Shown here: positions 25,101 to 34,297 of the stretch, piece after piece | How the letters are laid out: each line of letters starts with the position of its first letter | Position numbering within the stretch: the first letter of the stretch is position 1 | Source of the DNA: Ascaris suum | Lineage: Eukaryota > Nematoda > Chromadorea > Rhabditida > Ascarididae | Reading direction: 5' to 3' | Assembly: GCA_013433145.1 (NCBI GenBank) | Contig: CM024187.1 | Coordinates: 7,022,826-7,086,825, forward strand | DNA length: 64,000 nt | Position numbers and translations under genes: made by a program | The notes under the pieces: generated by a model | What the model saw: the letters and a program-made list of their open reading frames with translations, nothing else | The model's database searches: none | Told to the model about the DNA's origin: nothing

Positions 25101-28100
25101 TTTCAAAAGTTATTCGCTTAGAACGGAATTCGTGCAATTCTCATTGGAATTGGCGTCATAGAGCAACTCATTGTGTGTGCGCGTAGTGTTTGTGCATGCG
25201 TGTGCGGGCCCTTGTGGTATTTTTTGACCATCGGCACAAAACGCACGTGGGCAACATTTGATATGTATAGCGGAGAAGAAGGGGAACAATCTCTATTCAA
25301 ATAGGAATAAATTGAATAAAGAAAACTGCGATAAGCAGTGAGGTATATACGTTGCAGCGAAGTTGTAAAACAATACATTGACATATAAAATAATGACACA
25401 CGCGGATGTAGCAGTAATGAACATGAGAAAATAGCATATGTTTAATGGTTATGTACAGATAGCTATAATAACACAGACGTTTTCTAATGGCGGAGACGAC
25501 TTCTGATCCCCAACTTCGCTGTCCCTGATCGTCTTCATAAATCGTTCAGTGATGGCTAAAAGTTGTATGTTTATTTAGTCGATCGACGGCGCTTGAACGA
25601 ACTTCTGTTCGATGCTTTTTCCATATCATTATTTTCACTCGTTAGACCATTCAGTTGACCTAGTGGGCTGACACGCAAGCGAATATATCATTTTAACCTC
25701 CTTGGCATAGCTTCAAGTTTTTTAAAAAGCAGTTGCTGCCTAGAACTGAGCGTCTTTCTTTTGCAGGAGCACTGCGGACAAGTACAGGGATGAGTTCAAT
25801 ATCACAACTTACACCCCTCTGTGGGCGCTCGCAGACCAGCTGGAAATCATATGGCCACAAACTATGCAAGACTTGTATATTTCTATCGGTACAAGTTAAA
25901 GAATTCATCACTTTGTTCTAGAAGTTTTTTTGTAAAGTCCCAATTATTGGGTCACTTATGCTGCTAGCACTGTAAAAAGTACTGCACCTGCAGTGTACAT
26001 CTTTGTGATCAGAATATGAGGTAATTTAAAAGCTGAAAGGGGGACTTGTTGCTTAATTGATTCTGCACCCGGTAATTTCGATATCGATTTATCCTAAGTC
26101 ATTTATAAATATTCACTAGGTGTCCTGTCAAATGAAGTGAGGTTAAGATGAGAAGTTTACACTTCAGAATGCATCGTGTGCTGATGCTTGAAATGCGTTT
26201 GGTACATTGGGACTTCCCTTATGCAAGTCCATGGACATTATTCTGAAGACTCGCCGGGATATGGACGATGGCTGTTGGCTAACAGTCATGATCACTTTGG
26301 TCTTATGGATAAGCTCCTAATAAAAGAACAGAGTGAATTAAGAAAATTAAGAAGCTCGCTTCAGTTAGAACGACATTTGGGTGTTCAGCGAGTGGGCGAC
26401 GCCACTGTGAGACACAGCGATAGTCTTCAGTTGATTAAAGTAGCGGGAAGGGGGTTGACGACTGCCACCGTGTTTTTCAGAGGTAAAGTGCAATCCATAG
26501 CACCATGTGCTCAGAATTTTCCTTTAATACAAGATCATATTATGTAAGATTGTGTTTCCGGAAACTCTTATCCCCTCATTTTAATGTGCCGTAATAAATA
26601 CCATTCATGAATTTCGGAGCAGCGATGAACCGATCCTGAAGCGCATTTCATATGCCAGTTGATTGTGGGATCTGGTTTCTTGCTCCTCCTGAAAGGCCAT
26701 GCATCGGATAGCAGATATGGGAGATAAATGATTTATCTATACACAGCTGTTTCCTGTTCTGTAGTATTTTCGCGCGTCGGAAATGGCTTTACTGAGGTCT
26801 TCAGCTCTATTTTAGAAATGTTCTGTTAACGCGCTGAAAGTGTTGACGCTACATTGCAGCAGTCATGGTGCAAGTATCGCTGTTTTTTATTCCACAGCCG
26901 CTGTGTGCACTTATCATCGTTCTAAACATTGCTTCGGTTGCACTCGGAGTTATCGGCTTCATGACGCTGTGGGATGTCAATCTCGATGCGACCTCCATGA
27001 TCACAATCGCCATGTCGGTCGGATTTAGTGTTGATTTCGCTGCACACATCACGTATGGATATATGACCGAATGTAAGGCCAAGTACGAGAAGATCAAGTA
27101 CGTTTGTAACTTCCTTAAACCTTCCGAACCCCTTGAGCATATCAGTGCTGAAACCCTACAAGTGCAGACCAGGTATAGAGGATCGTTTAGAGTGGAAGCC
27201 GAGAAATGGTTCTCATGTGTCATTGCTGCACTCAGATAATTTTCAGTCACTGATTAAATTTGCTTCTGATCTCTATTAAGGAGGGAACGGGGAATCATTT
27301 GACTGAGCCCTATGTCTTAATAATTAAAATCGCTCCTTCCCGTTTGAAGTTTTACCGGGAGGAAAAAGTTTACAGAACAATAAACGGATGAGCATAAATG
27401 AATTCAGGCCTGGTAACATCAGGCACTATATTCAAACAAACAAAGCTATCTGCCTCAGCAGAAACATATTATTAATTTCGCGCAAGGATTGAGCAACAAA
27501 TAAACTCGGTTAGAACATGAATGAGGGAGCGGCCGTTAAAATCGTGAATTTAAGGATCCCTTCCAGTGACAACACTGATGTTTAACCCAAAGATCACAGA
27601 GGAAGAGAAGCTTCTAGACAGTTTCAAGCAGAGTACGCGAATTTGCGCTTATTTTAGTCTGCAGATGTGATTTTAAAAAGTTAGGGAACGAGGATTCGAA
27701 AAAATTCAAAGCATATGCTCATCCAGGTTATGTGCTGCCCGATTCTCAAATACGTGACACCATTTTGATTTCCGAACTTTATGGGTCGTAATTGCCGTCT
27801 CACATCTTGGATGACACTAAATTCTCAAAGGACAAGGTCGATCATATGATAACAGCTGCGTTTTTTTTTTTCATGCTCAAGAAAGCTGATTCCATGCTGT
27901 GACATCTTTGGTCGCTCGGACGAATGAGTGACTAAACACATTGTTTAGTTTATCAAAGAACGAAAATTTTCAGTGCCCCCTATGCAAGGTTGGTTGGTGT
28001 GCTGGGTGCAGTAGGTTGGCCCGTTTCGCAAGCTTCAATATCCGTTGTGCTGGGCATTATGACCTTATCAACGTTGGATTCTTATATGGTGCAAACTTGC

Positions 28101-29011
28101 TTCAAAACCGTGCTGCTTGTCATTATTATTGGTACGTGATTCGATTAGAAATTTGCACCTATCCAATTGCAGAGACGATTTTCCCCCGCAAGCAGTTTTT
28201 TCTCCTCGGCTTTATTCCATAAGAAGTTTTGCCTCCATGTACAATTCAGAATACGACTTTCGCAAAACACTCAAGAGCAGATGTTGAGGAGGACTGATAT
28301 AACCACATTCCTGTGCTCTCCGCCATCACTAAGCTGATTTCAAGTAACTGATACGTCTAACAGATTGGGGTCGAGGCTCCTATCAATCTTGAGCTTTGGT
28401 GACAGCTTCACGGTTCGAGGTCCCCATGAACGCTCTACTCTGTGAAATTTTCCAAGCCCGATTTAGTTGGAGCCTAAAACAAACCGTCATCGCAAACATA
28501 ACATCAGAAATTCTTGATTTTCTTCAGTAAAGTTAGCGTTTGAGGCAGGAAAGGGATAGGAAAGATCAAAATATTGAAGAATTCATTAAAAACCTTAGTT
28601 AAAATAGTTTAAATTTCCCAAAGATGTTGATACTGCCCAGGCGAATTTCTTGAGTGATATATGCTAGTTAGCTGTCGATTTCGTGGTGAATATAGAACGC
28701 CGTCTAATCGAATAGTGAACAATGACGATTTCAAAGCTCGGAAAAGTGTATGCATTGTTAAGGCAAAAAGTGCAGTTGCTGATATCGTTTCAAAGCTTCA
28801 TAATGCAGCAATTGTCACTTTTCGTAGTTGTTGTTTATGTTGAGTATACATTCAGCAACTGTTAACAATTGCTATCATTTCTTCAGGTACGTTCCATGCG
28901 CTGCTCTACCTTCCCCTCATACTAATGCATTCGCATAGTCTGTTTCTCAAAATCAACTCGACGATTAAAGCGCATACCGCAGTTTTAAATGCTCGAGTTC
29001 AGAAGCAATGA
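16091..29011 (+). CDS. Patched-related (PTR) sterol-sensing-domain membrane protein
   Basis: Sixteen exons join in phase: 16091-16197, 16996-17180, 17792-18036, 18399-18577, 19167-19298, 20290-20528, 21072-21247, 21947-22103, 22339-22439, 23241-23402, 24031-24315, 24934-25094, 25767-25888, 26860-27097, 27974-28131 and 28887-29011. They total 2772 bases, or 923 residues plus stop, a normal PTR length. The order is TM1 (HPWPFIVIPTAM), a first ectodomain (about 60-280), the sterol-sensing domain (about 284-470) with VGIDD at 364-368, a cytosolic linker, TM7, a second ectodomain (about 560-745), then TM8-12 with GFSVD at 805-809. PTR proteins are RND-type relatives of Patched and Dispatched. In nematodes they act at apical membranes in cuticle formation, moulting and lipid or sterol handling. 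Which PTR paralogue this is cannot be told by eye. Its substrate is unknown. Confidence 0.95.
16996..17180 (+). CDS. PTR exon 2: TM1 and start of ectodomain 1
   Basis: Acceptor ttctttcag, donor gttctc. It encodes the first membrane helix followed by VRSVHYLYAPVSAKWKFEEE, a hallmark stretch of the family, and ends at the FYPG motif split across the intron (G|GC). Confidence 0.93.
17792..18036 (+). CDS. PTR exon 3: ectodomain 1
   Basis: Acceptor gcttaatttag, donor gtgagt. It encodes GKDILRRKGLYLILEANDYG and, further on, YRNICLRFQNDCFTNAH. The paired Cys residues fit the conserved disulphide region of the first extracellular loop. Confidence 0.95.
18399..18577 (+). CDS. PTR exon 4: ectodomain 1
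   Basis: Acceptor ctttttcag. It encodes MKLNVTYPKFYSQYST, with an N-glycosylation motif NVT, and then ILYQLK. The donor is an unusual gttggt inside the codon TC|G, chosen because only it restores phase with exon 5 and the family spacing. Confidence 0.88.
19167..19298 (+). CDS. PTR exon 5: end of ectodomain 1, approach to TM2
   Basis: Acceptor ctactgcag, donor gtacca. The frame giving NFETAVSERIKSKRIP and FEQELAENNRRVAP matches the segment that precedes TM2 in this family, where the Asn-Arg-Val-Ala-Pro type motif is common. Confidence 0.9.
20290..20528 (+). CDS. PTR exon 6: TM2-TM3, start of the sterol-sensing domain
   Basis: Acceptor taaattacag, donor gtgagt. It encodes FALTFAILSIFSVLCTFNFE, then SKPLMGIVGVAATVMAIASA and the LLLLLDVTFVDMATVMPFL stretch. 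These are the conserved helices of the SSD. Confidence 0.96.
20751..20763. repeat. Poly-C tract in PTR intron 6
   Basis: Thirteen C in a row, seen directly. Confidence 0.95.
21072..21247 (+). CDS. PTR exon 7: TM4-TM5 with the VGIDD motif
   Basis: Acceptor attgttcag, donor gtaatg. It encodes VGIDDTFLMLAAWHETSR, the paired aspartates of RND-type transporters, followed by SISITSLTDALAFLIGAI. Confidence 0.96.
21947..22103 (+). CDS. PTR exon 8: TM6
   Basis: Acceptor gcttttcag, donor gtgatc. It encodes VMYFCYYSSAAICFIFAYSL and the cytosolic exit RWEEANRNC, as usual after TM6 in this family. Confidence 0.95.
22339..22439 (+). CDS. PTR exon 9: cytosolic linker
   Basis: Encodes FMQRCLNMGSRSDCGLRKKK, a basic linker. 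Two acceptors six bases apart (ag at 22337-22338 or 22343-22344) are both in phase, so the exon may include or omit a Val-Thr pair. Donor gtgagt. Confidence 0.82.
22698..22753 (+). repeat. Inverted repeat / hairpin in PTR intron 9
   Basis: Arms 22698-22721 and 22730-22753 are reverse complements at 22 of 24 positions; both mismatches become G-U pairs in + strand RNA. The loop is 8 bases. It could be a decayed miniature inverted-repeat element or a transcribed hairpin. Confidence 0.85.
23241..23402 (+). CDS. PTR exon 10: TM7
   Basis: Acceptor tgcattttag, donor gtgagt. It encodes WYQRFFEDLYAPFITSP followed by the helix IAALISFICYAAIAYAGACN, the standard entry into the second half of the protein. 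Confidence 0.95.
24031..24315 (+). CDS. PTR exon 11: ectodomain 2
   Basis: Acceptor ttctttgcag. It encodes LDVAVMRPPNMGNSTQRR and FVDRLGFGDSWAALNEDE. I placed the donor at gttggt (24316) because the spacing to the next exon then fits the family. A second in-phase donor, gttttt at 24352, would add 12 residues. Confidence 0.88.
24934..25094 (+). CDS. PTR exon 12: ectodomain 2
   Basis: Acceptor ttctttcag. It encodes NMNLRPFLMANERYDHD and ends in AG just before gcaagt, a GC-type donor. Reading on to the GT at 25099 would put the next exon out of frame. Confidence 0.92.
25095..25766 (+). other. GC-AG intron of the PTR gene
   Basis: The intron begins gcaagt after AG, the known consensus for GC-type U2 donors, and ends ttttgcag. 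Only this junction joins ...NAVR to STADKYRDEF in frame. The GT three bases further leads to a stop in the next exon. Confidence 0.85.
25767..25888 (+). CDS. PTR exon 13: end of ectodomain 2
   Basis: Acceptor ttttgcag, donor gtacaa. It encodes STADKYRDEFNITTYTPLW (with N-glycosylation motif NIT) and the QLEIIWPQTMQDL approach to TM8. Confidence 0.93.
26860..27097 (+). CDS. PTR exon 14: TM8-TM10 with the GxxxD motif
   Basis: Acceptor acattgcag, donor gtacgt. It encodes FFIPQPLCALIIVLNIASVA, then LDATSMITIAMSVGFSVDFA and HITYGY. GFSVD is the GxxxD signature of TM10 in Patched/RND proteins. Confidence 0.96.
27974..28131 (+). CDS. PTR exon 15: TM11 and start of TM12
   Basis: Acceptor aaattttcag, donor gtacgt. 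It encodes VLGAVGWPVSQASISVVLG and SYMVQTCFKTVLLVIIIG. The VGWPV segment is conserved across the family. Confidence 0.95.
28887..29011 (+). CDS. PTR exon 16: end of TM12, C-terminus and stop
   Basis: Acceptor tttcttcag. It encodes GTFHALLYLPLILM, finishing TM12, then a short basic tail ending NARVQKQ and TGA at 29009-29011. The tail is short, with no PDZ-type ending. Confidence 0.93.
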
Positions 29012-29119
29012 ACATTTGGATGCGTGGTTCTTCATCCGAAAAGTGAACTAAACATGTGCTCAGCCAACAGAACATGAAGTATCGAACAACATGTTCTCCT
29101 ATTCTGTTCATCATTGTGC

Positions 29120-29125
29120 AATAAA
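29120..29125 (+). promoter_or_regulatory. Poly(A) signal of the PTR gene
   Basis: AATAAA lies 108 bases after the PTR stop codon, giving a short 3' UTR typical of nematodes. Confidence 0.7.
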
Positions 29126-32100
29126 TGCAGTACACGATTATATTGATAACGTGTTCAACTGAGCGGATTATGGTTAGTATCTGTTTGTGTTCATACGAGT
29201 AAAACGTTGCGCGCATTGCTTTCAACTTATCAGACACTAATACTGGCACTGTGTGTACGATTCTGTTTGCTTTAGATCGAACAGTTTGAAACATCTCGTT
29301 GATTAGAAAATGGTTATATGCGTTTGAATAAGCGGTCGTTGCTGCGTTGACATGTTCGCCTTCCACAAAACACCCGCCTCTTATCGCGAACAGTGCTAAC
29401 TGGTGTCGGGGTTTGGATGGGCTGCTGAAGTAGGAAGGTCATTTCAGGAGGTTATTGCACAACAACTGTCATCGCTCATTTTTCTGCTGGAATAAATCGC
29501 ACTATTTCAGTAAGTCGGGAAGTAGTAAAGTGGTGAACTTTGGTTGATAAGTGCCGCGCATATAAACTTTGTCGCAACAAGCTTCTGAATAAAAGCGCAG
29601 CAGAGCGAAACCGAAAACAAAAATAATGAAGAAGCAAAGTCAACTAACCGGTATGGAACGAGAACTGTGAGAAAAACGCGTGCAACACATGAGAGTAGAG
29701 GCGATCGATATGTGTGTTCTTTGTTAAGATCTCTTATGTCGTTTTAAAGTTAACATTTGCCAATGATTCTGTGCTTTGCTATAAATGGCAAGTAATTGTC
29801 CAAAGCTCCTTTTTCTAACGTCGACGAAGCAGACAAAATTTTCTGTACTCTCATTTTACAATTGGGCCGACTAACAAGTCTTCCATGTAACTTTGCAACC
29901 GCCCGTTTCATCTTATGACCCATCGTAGTTGCCATCGCTGTCAGCAATCACTAGAAGCATTCGCACTTTGGGACGCGGCACCAGCTTTCCATCTTTGCAG
30001 AGTTTTAACTTGGGGCGAGTAAGGTTGCACCAATGCTCACTTACACTGTTAGGGTTCCAATACACCTCTCTATGCTCTAAATTGACACCAAAGCATAATT
30101 TCAGATATAGATCCCGCTAGCTGCCTGAACGATCCTGTCCCGATTTAGTTTTCGTCTTTCTAATCATTCTGGAGTGGCTCAAAGGAGAAGCCAAAGGGAT
30201 GACGAAAACCGGAAAAATCGCAATATTCCAGTTTGCCTCCAGGTAAACTCCGACAGTCATCTTGCTCTTCCAACGTCCAGATGAGTCGCAGACGCTGTTG
30301 ACCAGTGAAGAAATCTGTTCAGGAATTCCTGAGCTTGGAATCCCGAATACTATTGCTATCGAGTTTCGAGACCCACAATACCCCGACTTTCTGAAGTCTT
30401 CCAGCTCCAAAAAATCTGAACTTTCTTCTAGGCCTCAGTTTTCCGAACCCTCAGCTTCAGCCTTCTGAACATTTAGGAAATCAGAATTTTCGCTCGGAGT
30501 TCCGAGTTTTTGGAACTCCAGAAAATCGAAACTCGCCCACTTCCTCTGATCGGAGAAAAAAATCTCGTTTGTTCCTGTAGCGTCGGCAGGTCGCCAAAAC
30601 AGACTGCGTCTAATATTGTACAATACGAAGGCTTTTTGACGTAATGGAAAACGTGGCATGAGGTCGCGAGTTTGATAATCTCAATGACAGTCAAAAATGT
30701 GGAGCAACATACTTGGATGCAAAGCAGAAGGTTGGTTTCCTGGTGTTTTTTAAAGCGCACGATGCTTAGGTTGAAGAGGATTTGAGGCTGAAAAGGTCGC
30801 ACCAAAAAGTAAAGCAGTTGAAGCATTTGCCACCCCATTTGTTTACTAGAAATATGAGAATTTTTCCGGGTGAGCTGGAGAATTTCCCGAAAATCATTCG
30901 GCACCCCATATTTTCGAAGCACCGAATGTCAGTGCTAGCTATTCGAAATGACTTCATAGTTCTTTTAGAGGGCATCAACTTGTGCAAGGTACTGAATGCT
31001 TGACCTTAATTGAGTTTTGGAATAAAAAATTCTATTTTTTTTTCCAGCTGAGAAATGTTCGTAAGACTTCAGTTGAATTGGACATTTTGAACCGCTCGCG
31101 AATTTTCGACGAGAAAGTTGCATATTTTTACTCTTTATAGCTGTTACGGGTAAAACTTCGAGATGTTTGAATAGCGGCAAAGAACTCGATCTTTTAAACC
31201 GAAAGAAGACTGCGGCAAATAGCCGTGTTTTGAGTGGCAGTTATGCAGAGGAGTGAATGAGTGAGTACCTCGTATTGCTGTAGTTAAGATTCCGTTTCAG
31301 TAAGCTCAATCGTTCTAGCGAGCATTTTGATACATTTCTTTAAAAATTTTCCTAATAGCATTCACCATTTCTTGCCTTGTTACCTTTTCAATATGAAGTA
31401 AGCGCAGAGCAGTTTCTCACCTGGCATTAATAGTCTTTTCATTCGTACTATGCATCGTTTACGTCCAAAAATTTACATAGGCCGCGTCATATTTTTGGCA
31501 AATGTTCGTTTCGCCTACTTTATCTGTGCGAAAATCTGAAGCTGATTCATTTGTAAGTGCACTTTTTGTGTGCGGCGTTCCTTCGAATGTTTGGCTATTT
31601 TAAGAATGAAATGTCGTCAACAGTTGCCACTAGATTTCGCTTTGTGCTGCCGAAGGCTTCTGAAATTGGCTGCAATGTGCGAACTCTTTAGCAGTTCTCT
31701 GCAAAAAACATGGCTCTTGAAGCTGTTCTAAGTGACTGTTTAGGCGATCCGTGTAAGGCGTCGCGCTTTTTCACTTTCAACTCATCGCTTATTCCTAAAA
31801 ATCGCTCATTTTAAACTGTCTGAAAATACGTCAATATCAAATTCCGCCTTTTCGACTATTTGGGATCTCATTATAAAAATAACACATCTTTTGGACTTTT
31901 AAGCGCTAACTTTTTAAGGAACTGCTTCCATCTTCCACTCTACATGTTCGCTTCGTCACATTCAGCTCACCTTTTTGAAATGCAGTGAGCGGGATGGGGG
32001 GGGGGGGGGGGTAGAGAGAGAGAAAAGCAGAAGACACTTTTGCATTGCAAAACTCTATTCTAGAGTGAGAAGTGCCCTAGTAGTGTGTTTTTCTATAAAC

Positions 32101-32997
32101 TAAAATTCGTGACCCTTAGTCGTTCACCCACAAGAGTCGCGTACGTGATGAATCACTTAGAGGTGCAGGCTGTATTTACGAAATGCTAACTATTCATGGA
32201 TCGAAAAGAAAAGAATTTACTAACAGCTTTGTTTAGCACGATGCGGTCGAACATTTTCGACACGCCGAACAAAGATGACTGCCATCAGGAGTGCTCAAAC
32301 TGCCACTGGAAGTTTCGTTTTCAGTTGAGTTTTGATTTCTCATCCACAGTAAAGTTCAGATTCCTGCCAAATTCATGGCGCTGTTTTCGAGCATGGATAT
32401 GATGCAAAAAGAACTTTTGAACTGTCGGAAATTTGAAAGCTATCTGAGAATATCTACAGGAGCGAAGTTAAAATGAATGTGCCGTCGTTTTCCATAAGTT
32501 TGCTTGCATCACACAACGCATGCGTTTCGTTCGGAGGGTCCGCCTTGATATGGATTTTAAACTCCCACTAATCAACATAACCAACAGCAGGCTCATCCTT
32601 GCGACCTCAGGTGACTCTCTGCGTTAGTGCGCAGACAGCTTTACGTTTTAACTAAGTAAGGCCTAAAAAACAAGAGAAGCTAAAAGGTGTCTTTTCTGGA
32701 GTTGTAATCAAGTTTGCTGTATGAAGCGGAGTTGCAACGTTTTGAAAATGTTAGCACAATGCTAGTAGATAAGTGCAGCTTTTATAACGCTTCATGATGA
32801 TTTCGACAACAAAGCCGCATTGGTGTTATTCGTAAGTGATCATTCACGAATGCGTCACAAAACCTGACAGCTTTGGACGAGCGATTTCAAGTGCAAGCGA
32901 TTTTCCAAGTGCACAAGCAAGTTGAGAACCTTACTCCCTGCTGCAAACAACGCTTCATTCCACCAACTATTGGCTTCTGTTAATTATTGTGTTGTAG
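29126..32997. other. Intergenic, no secure gene
   Basis: Frames of 60-149 codons occur on both strands, but none carries a recognisable domain, and such lengths are expected by chance here. The 30120-30560 part is open in several frames with repeated CCAGAAAATC-like and TCCGAG-like words, suggesting a decayed repeat. A short open segment ending at a gtgact donor lies at about 32520-32610 on the + strand. Confidence 0.4.
31996..32011. repeat. Poly-G tract followed by (GA)n
   Basis: Sixteen G in a row, then tagagagagaga. Seen directly. Confidence 0.95.
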
Positions 32998-34297
32998 TGT
33001 CCTTTGCTTGCCAGAAGTTCGTTCATTTGCAATTTGGCTCAAAAACATCCACATTGGGAGGGAGCTGCACGTTTTCGGCGTCTTCATCAACAAAGATCAC
33101 CACTAAAGCGCACACATCGACGAACCAGCGTTCAAGTGAAGTACCACCCAGCGAGTCCTGCCGAGGTGCATTCCTTAAATTTCGCACATTTTTTATTTCG
33201 GACCGCCAGTGGCCAATATACGTTCATTCCACAATCATGGCTTCCACGTGAGTTAAACTGCGCTTTGAGGGATTCCCTAGAGAGCTTTTAAAAGCGTAAC
33301 TTCGAAGGGTGTGTTTTGAGGAGTTGTTAGTGGTGACAATTTAAAGGAAATTGCCAGCACTGTTGCATTTCAACGAACTTTGCTGTGAAGTTGAAGCTAT
33401 TTGACTTTCTCGAGGAAACTGTCAACGATTTGAGGGATTCAGCTATCGTTTTCAAGATGTCATGAACAGTTTGAATGGTTCAATGTTTAGCTGATAAAAT
33501 TCCAGGTTGTTTAGTTTTTTGTTGCGAAGATAGGGTAAGTGCAGTGAGTTGAGATGATTCTGTTTTATTTGAGGAACGCAAACAACATAAAAGAATCGAT
33601 GATTTGAAATGAGAAGTTGACATGCACACCCAACTTCGAAAGTGCAATAACACGCAGAACGAGCATTAGCCACACTCAACCGATGCACATCAACATACGC
33701 ATGTACAAACACAAACACACGTACCCACACAAACAAACGCACACACGCACATACACGCACACGCACAGAAAGGGCAGACAATCAGGGGCAAACATTCACA
33801 TAAACACACACGGACGCACATGGGAACACGTACGCATGCACACGTACGGATACACAAGCGCATTTTAATAACATGTTGTTGTAAGTGCGCTCAAGAATCT
33901 GCAAATAACTCATGCGATATCTGTTTGCGTTTGTGTAGAAGTCTGGTTTCTTCAAGAGTCTGAACGGCTGCGAAATGCCAATGGTAATGATGAGGAAGCA
34001 GGGCGAGTGTTTGCCATGACGTTTGCCTCTCGCAGCTGAGCGCATCACAACACAAATTGGTTACTAAATCTTTCTCGTATAATTTAGGAACCAAGTTGTT
34101 TGCATAATCCATATATAACATATACAGGTATTAAACTTGAAATTGGCCTCATACTCCTTCAGCCATCTGACCAGCAAAAACCGCTACATTTCAACATCAG
34201 ATGTACCCAACTGTCCAAATATTCCAGCTGGCAAAAAGCTCCAACTAAGGTCTCAACTCCTTCGTTCAAACCATATGCTGGTCAGCAATTGCACTGA
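32998..34297 (+). CDS. Candidate 3' end of an unidentified gene (two exons)
   Basis: Exon 32998-33247 follows the acceptor attgtgttgtag and ends at a strong gtgagt donor. Exon 34128-34297 follows taacatatacag and resumes in phase (C+GT) to a TGA at 34295-34297. The first exon ends ASGQYTFIPQSWLP and the last holds IGLILLQPSDQQKP and ends YAGQQLH. GC content is visibly higher in the first exon than around it. A second + frame is also open over part of 32998-33247, so the frame is uncertain. A CA-rich repeat lies inside the proposed 880-base intron. No family recognised. Confidence 0.3.
33684..33860. repeat. Imperfect (CA)n / CACGCA-type repeat
   Basis: A CA-rich tract with scattered G and T interruptions, such as cacacacgcacatacacgca. 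Frames through it on either strand are repeat artefacts. Confidence 0.92.

Noticed and set aside
26849..27250. Minus-strand frame of 133 codons
   Set aside because: It lies antisense to PTR exon 14, whose + strand reading is clearly conserved; it is a shadow frame.
28395..28435. GGTTCGAGGTCC, resembling a tRNA B box
   Set aside because: Flanking bases do not form a T-arm or acceptor stem.
28965..29366. Minus-strand frame of 133 codons at the 3' end of the PTR gene
   Set aside because: It is antisense to the last PTR exon and its 3' UTR, has no recognised motif, and its length is within chance for this AT content.
29750..29947. Basic 65-codon minus frame
   Set aside because: No splice, promoter or family evidence; chance length.
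30473..30922. Minus-strand frame of 149 codons
   Set aside because: It overlaps a repeat-like region open in several frames, has no domain, and about one frame of this size is expected by chance.
33452..33868. Frames on both strands through the CA repeat
   Set aside because: The His/Thr- and Val/Cys-rich peptides are products of the CA repeat, not genes.
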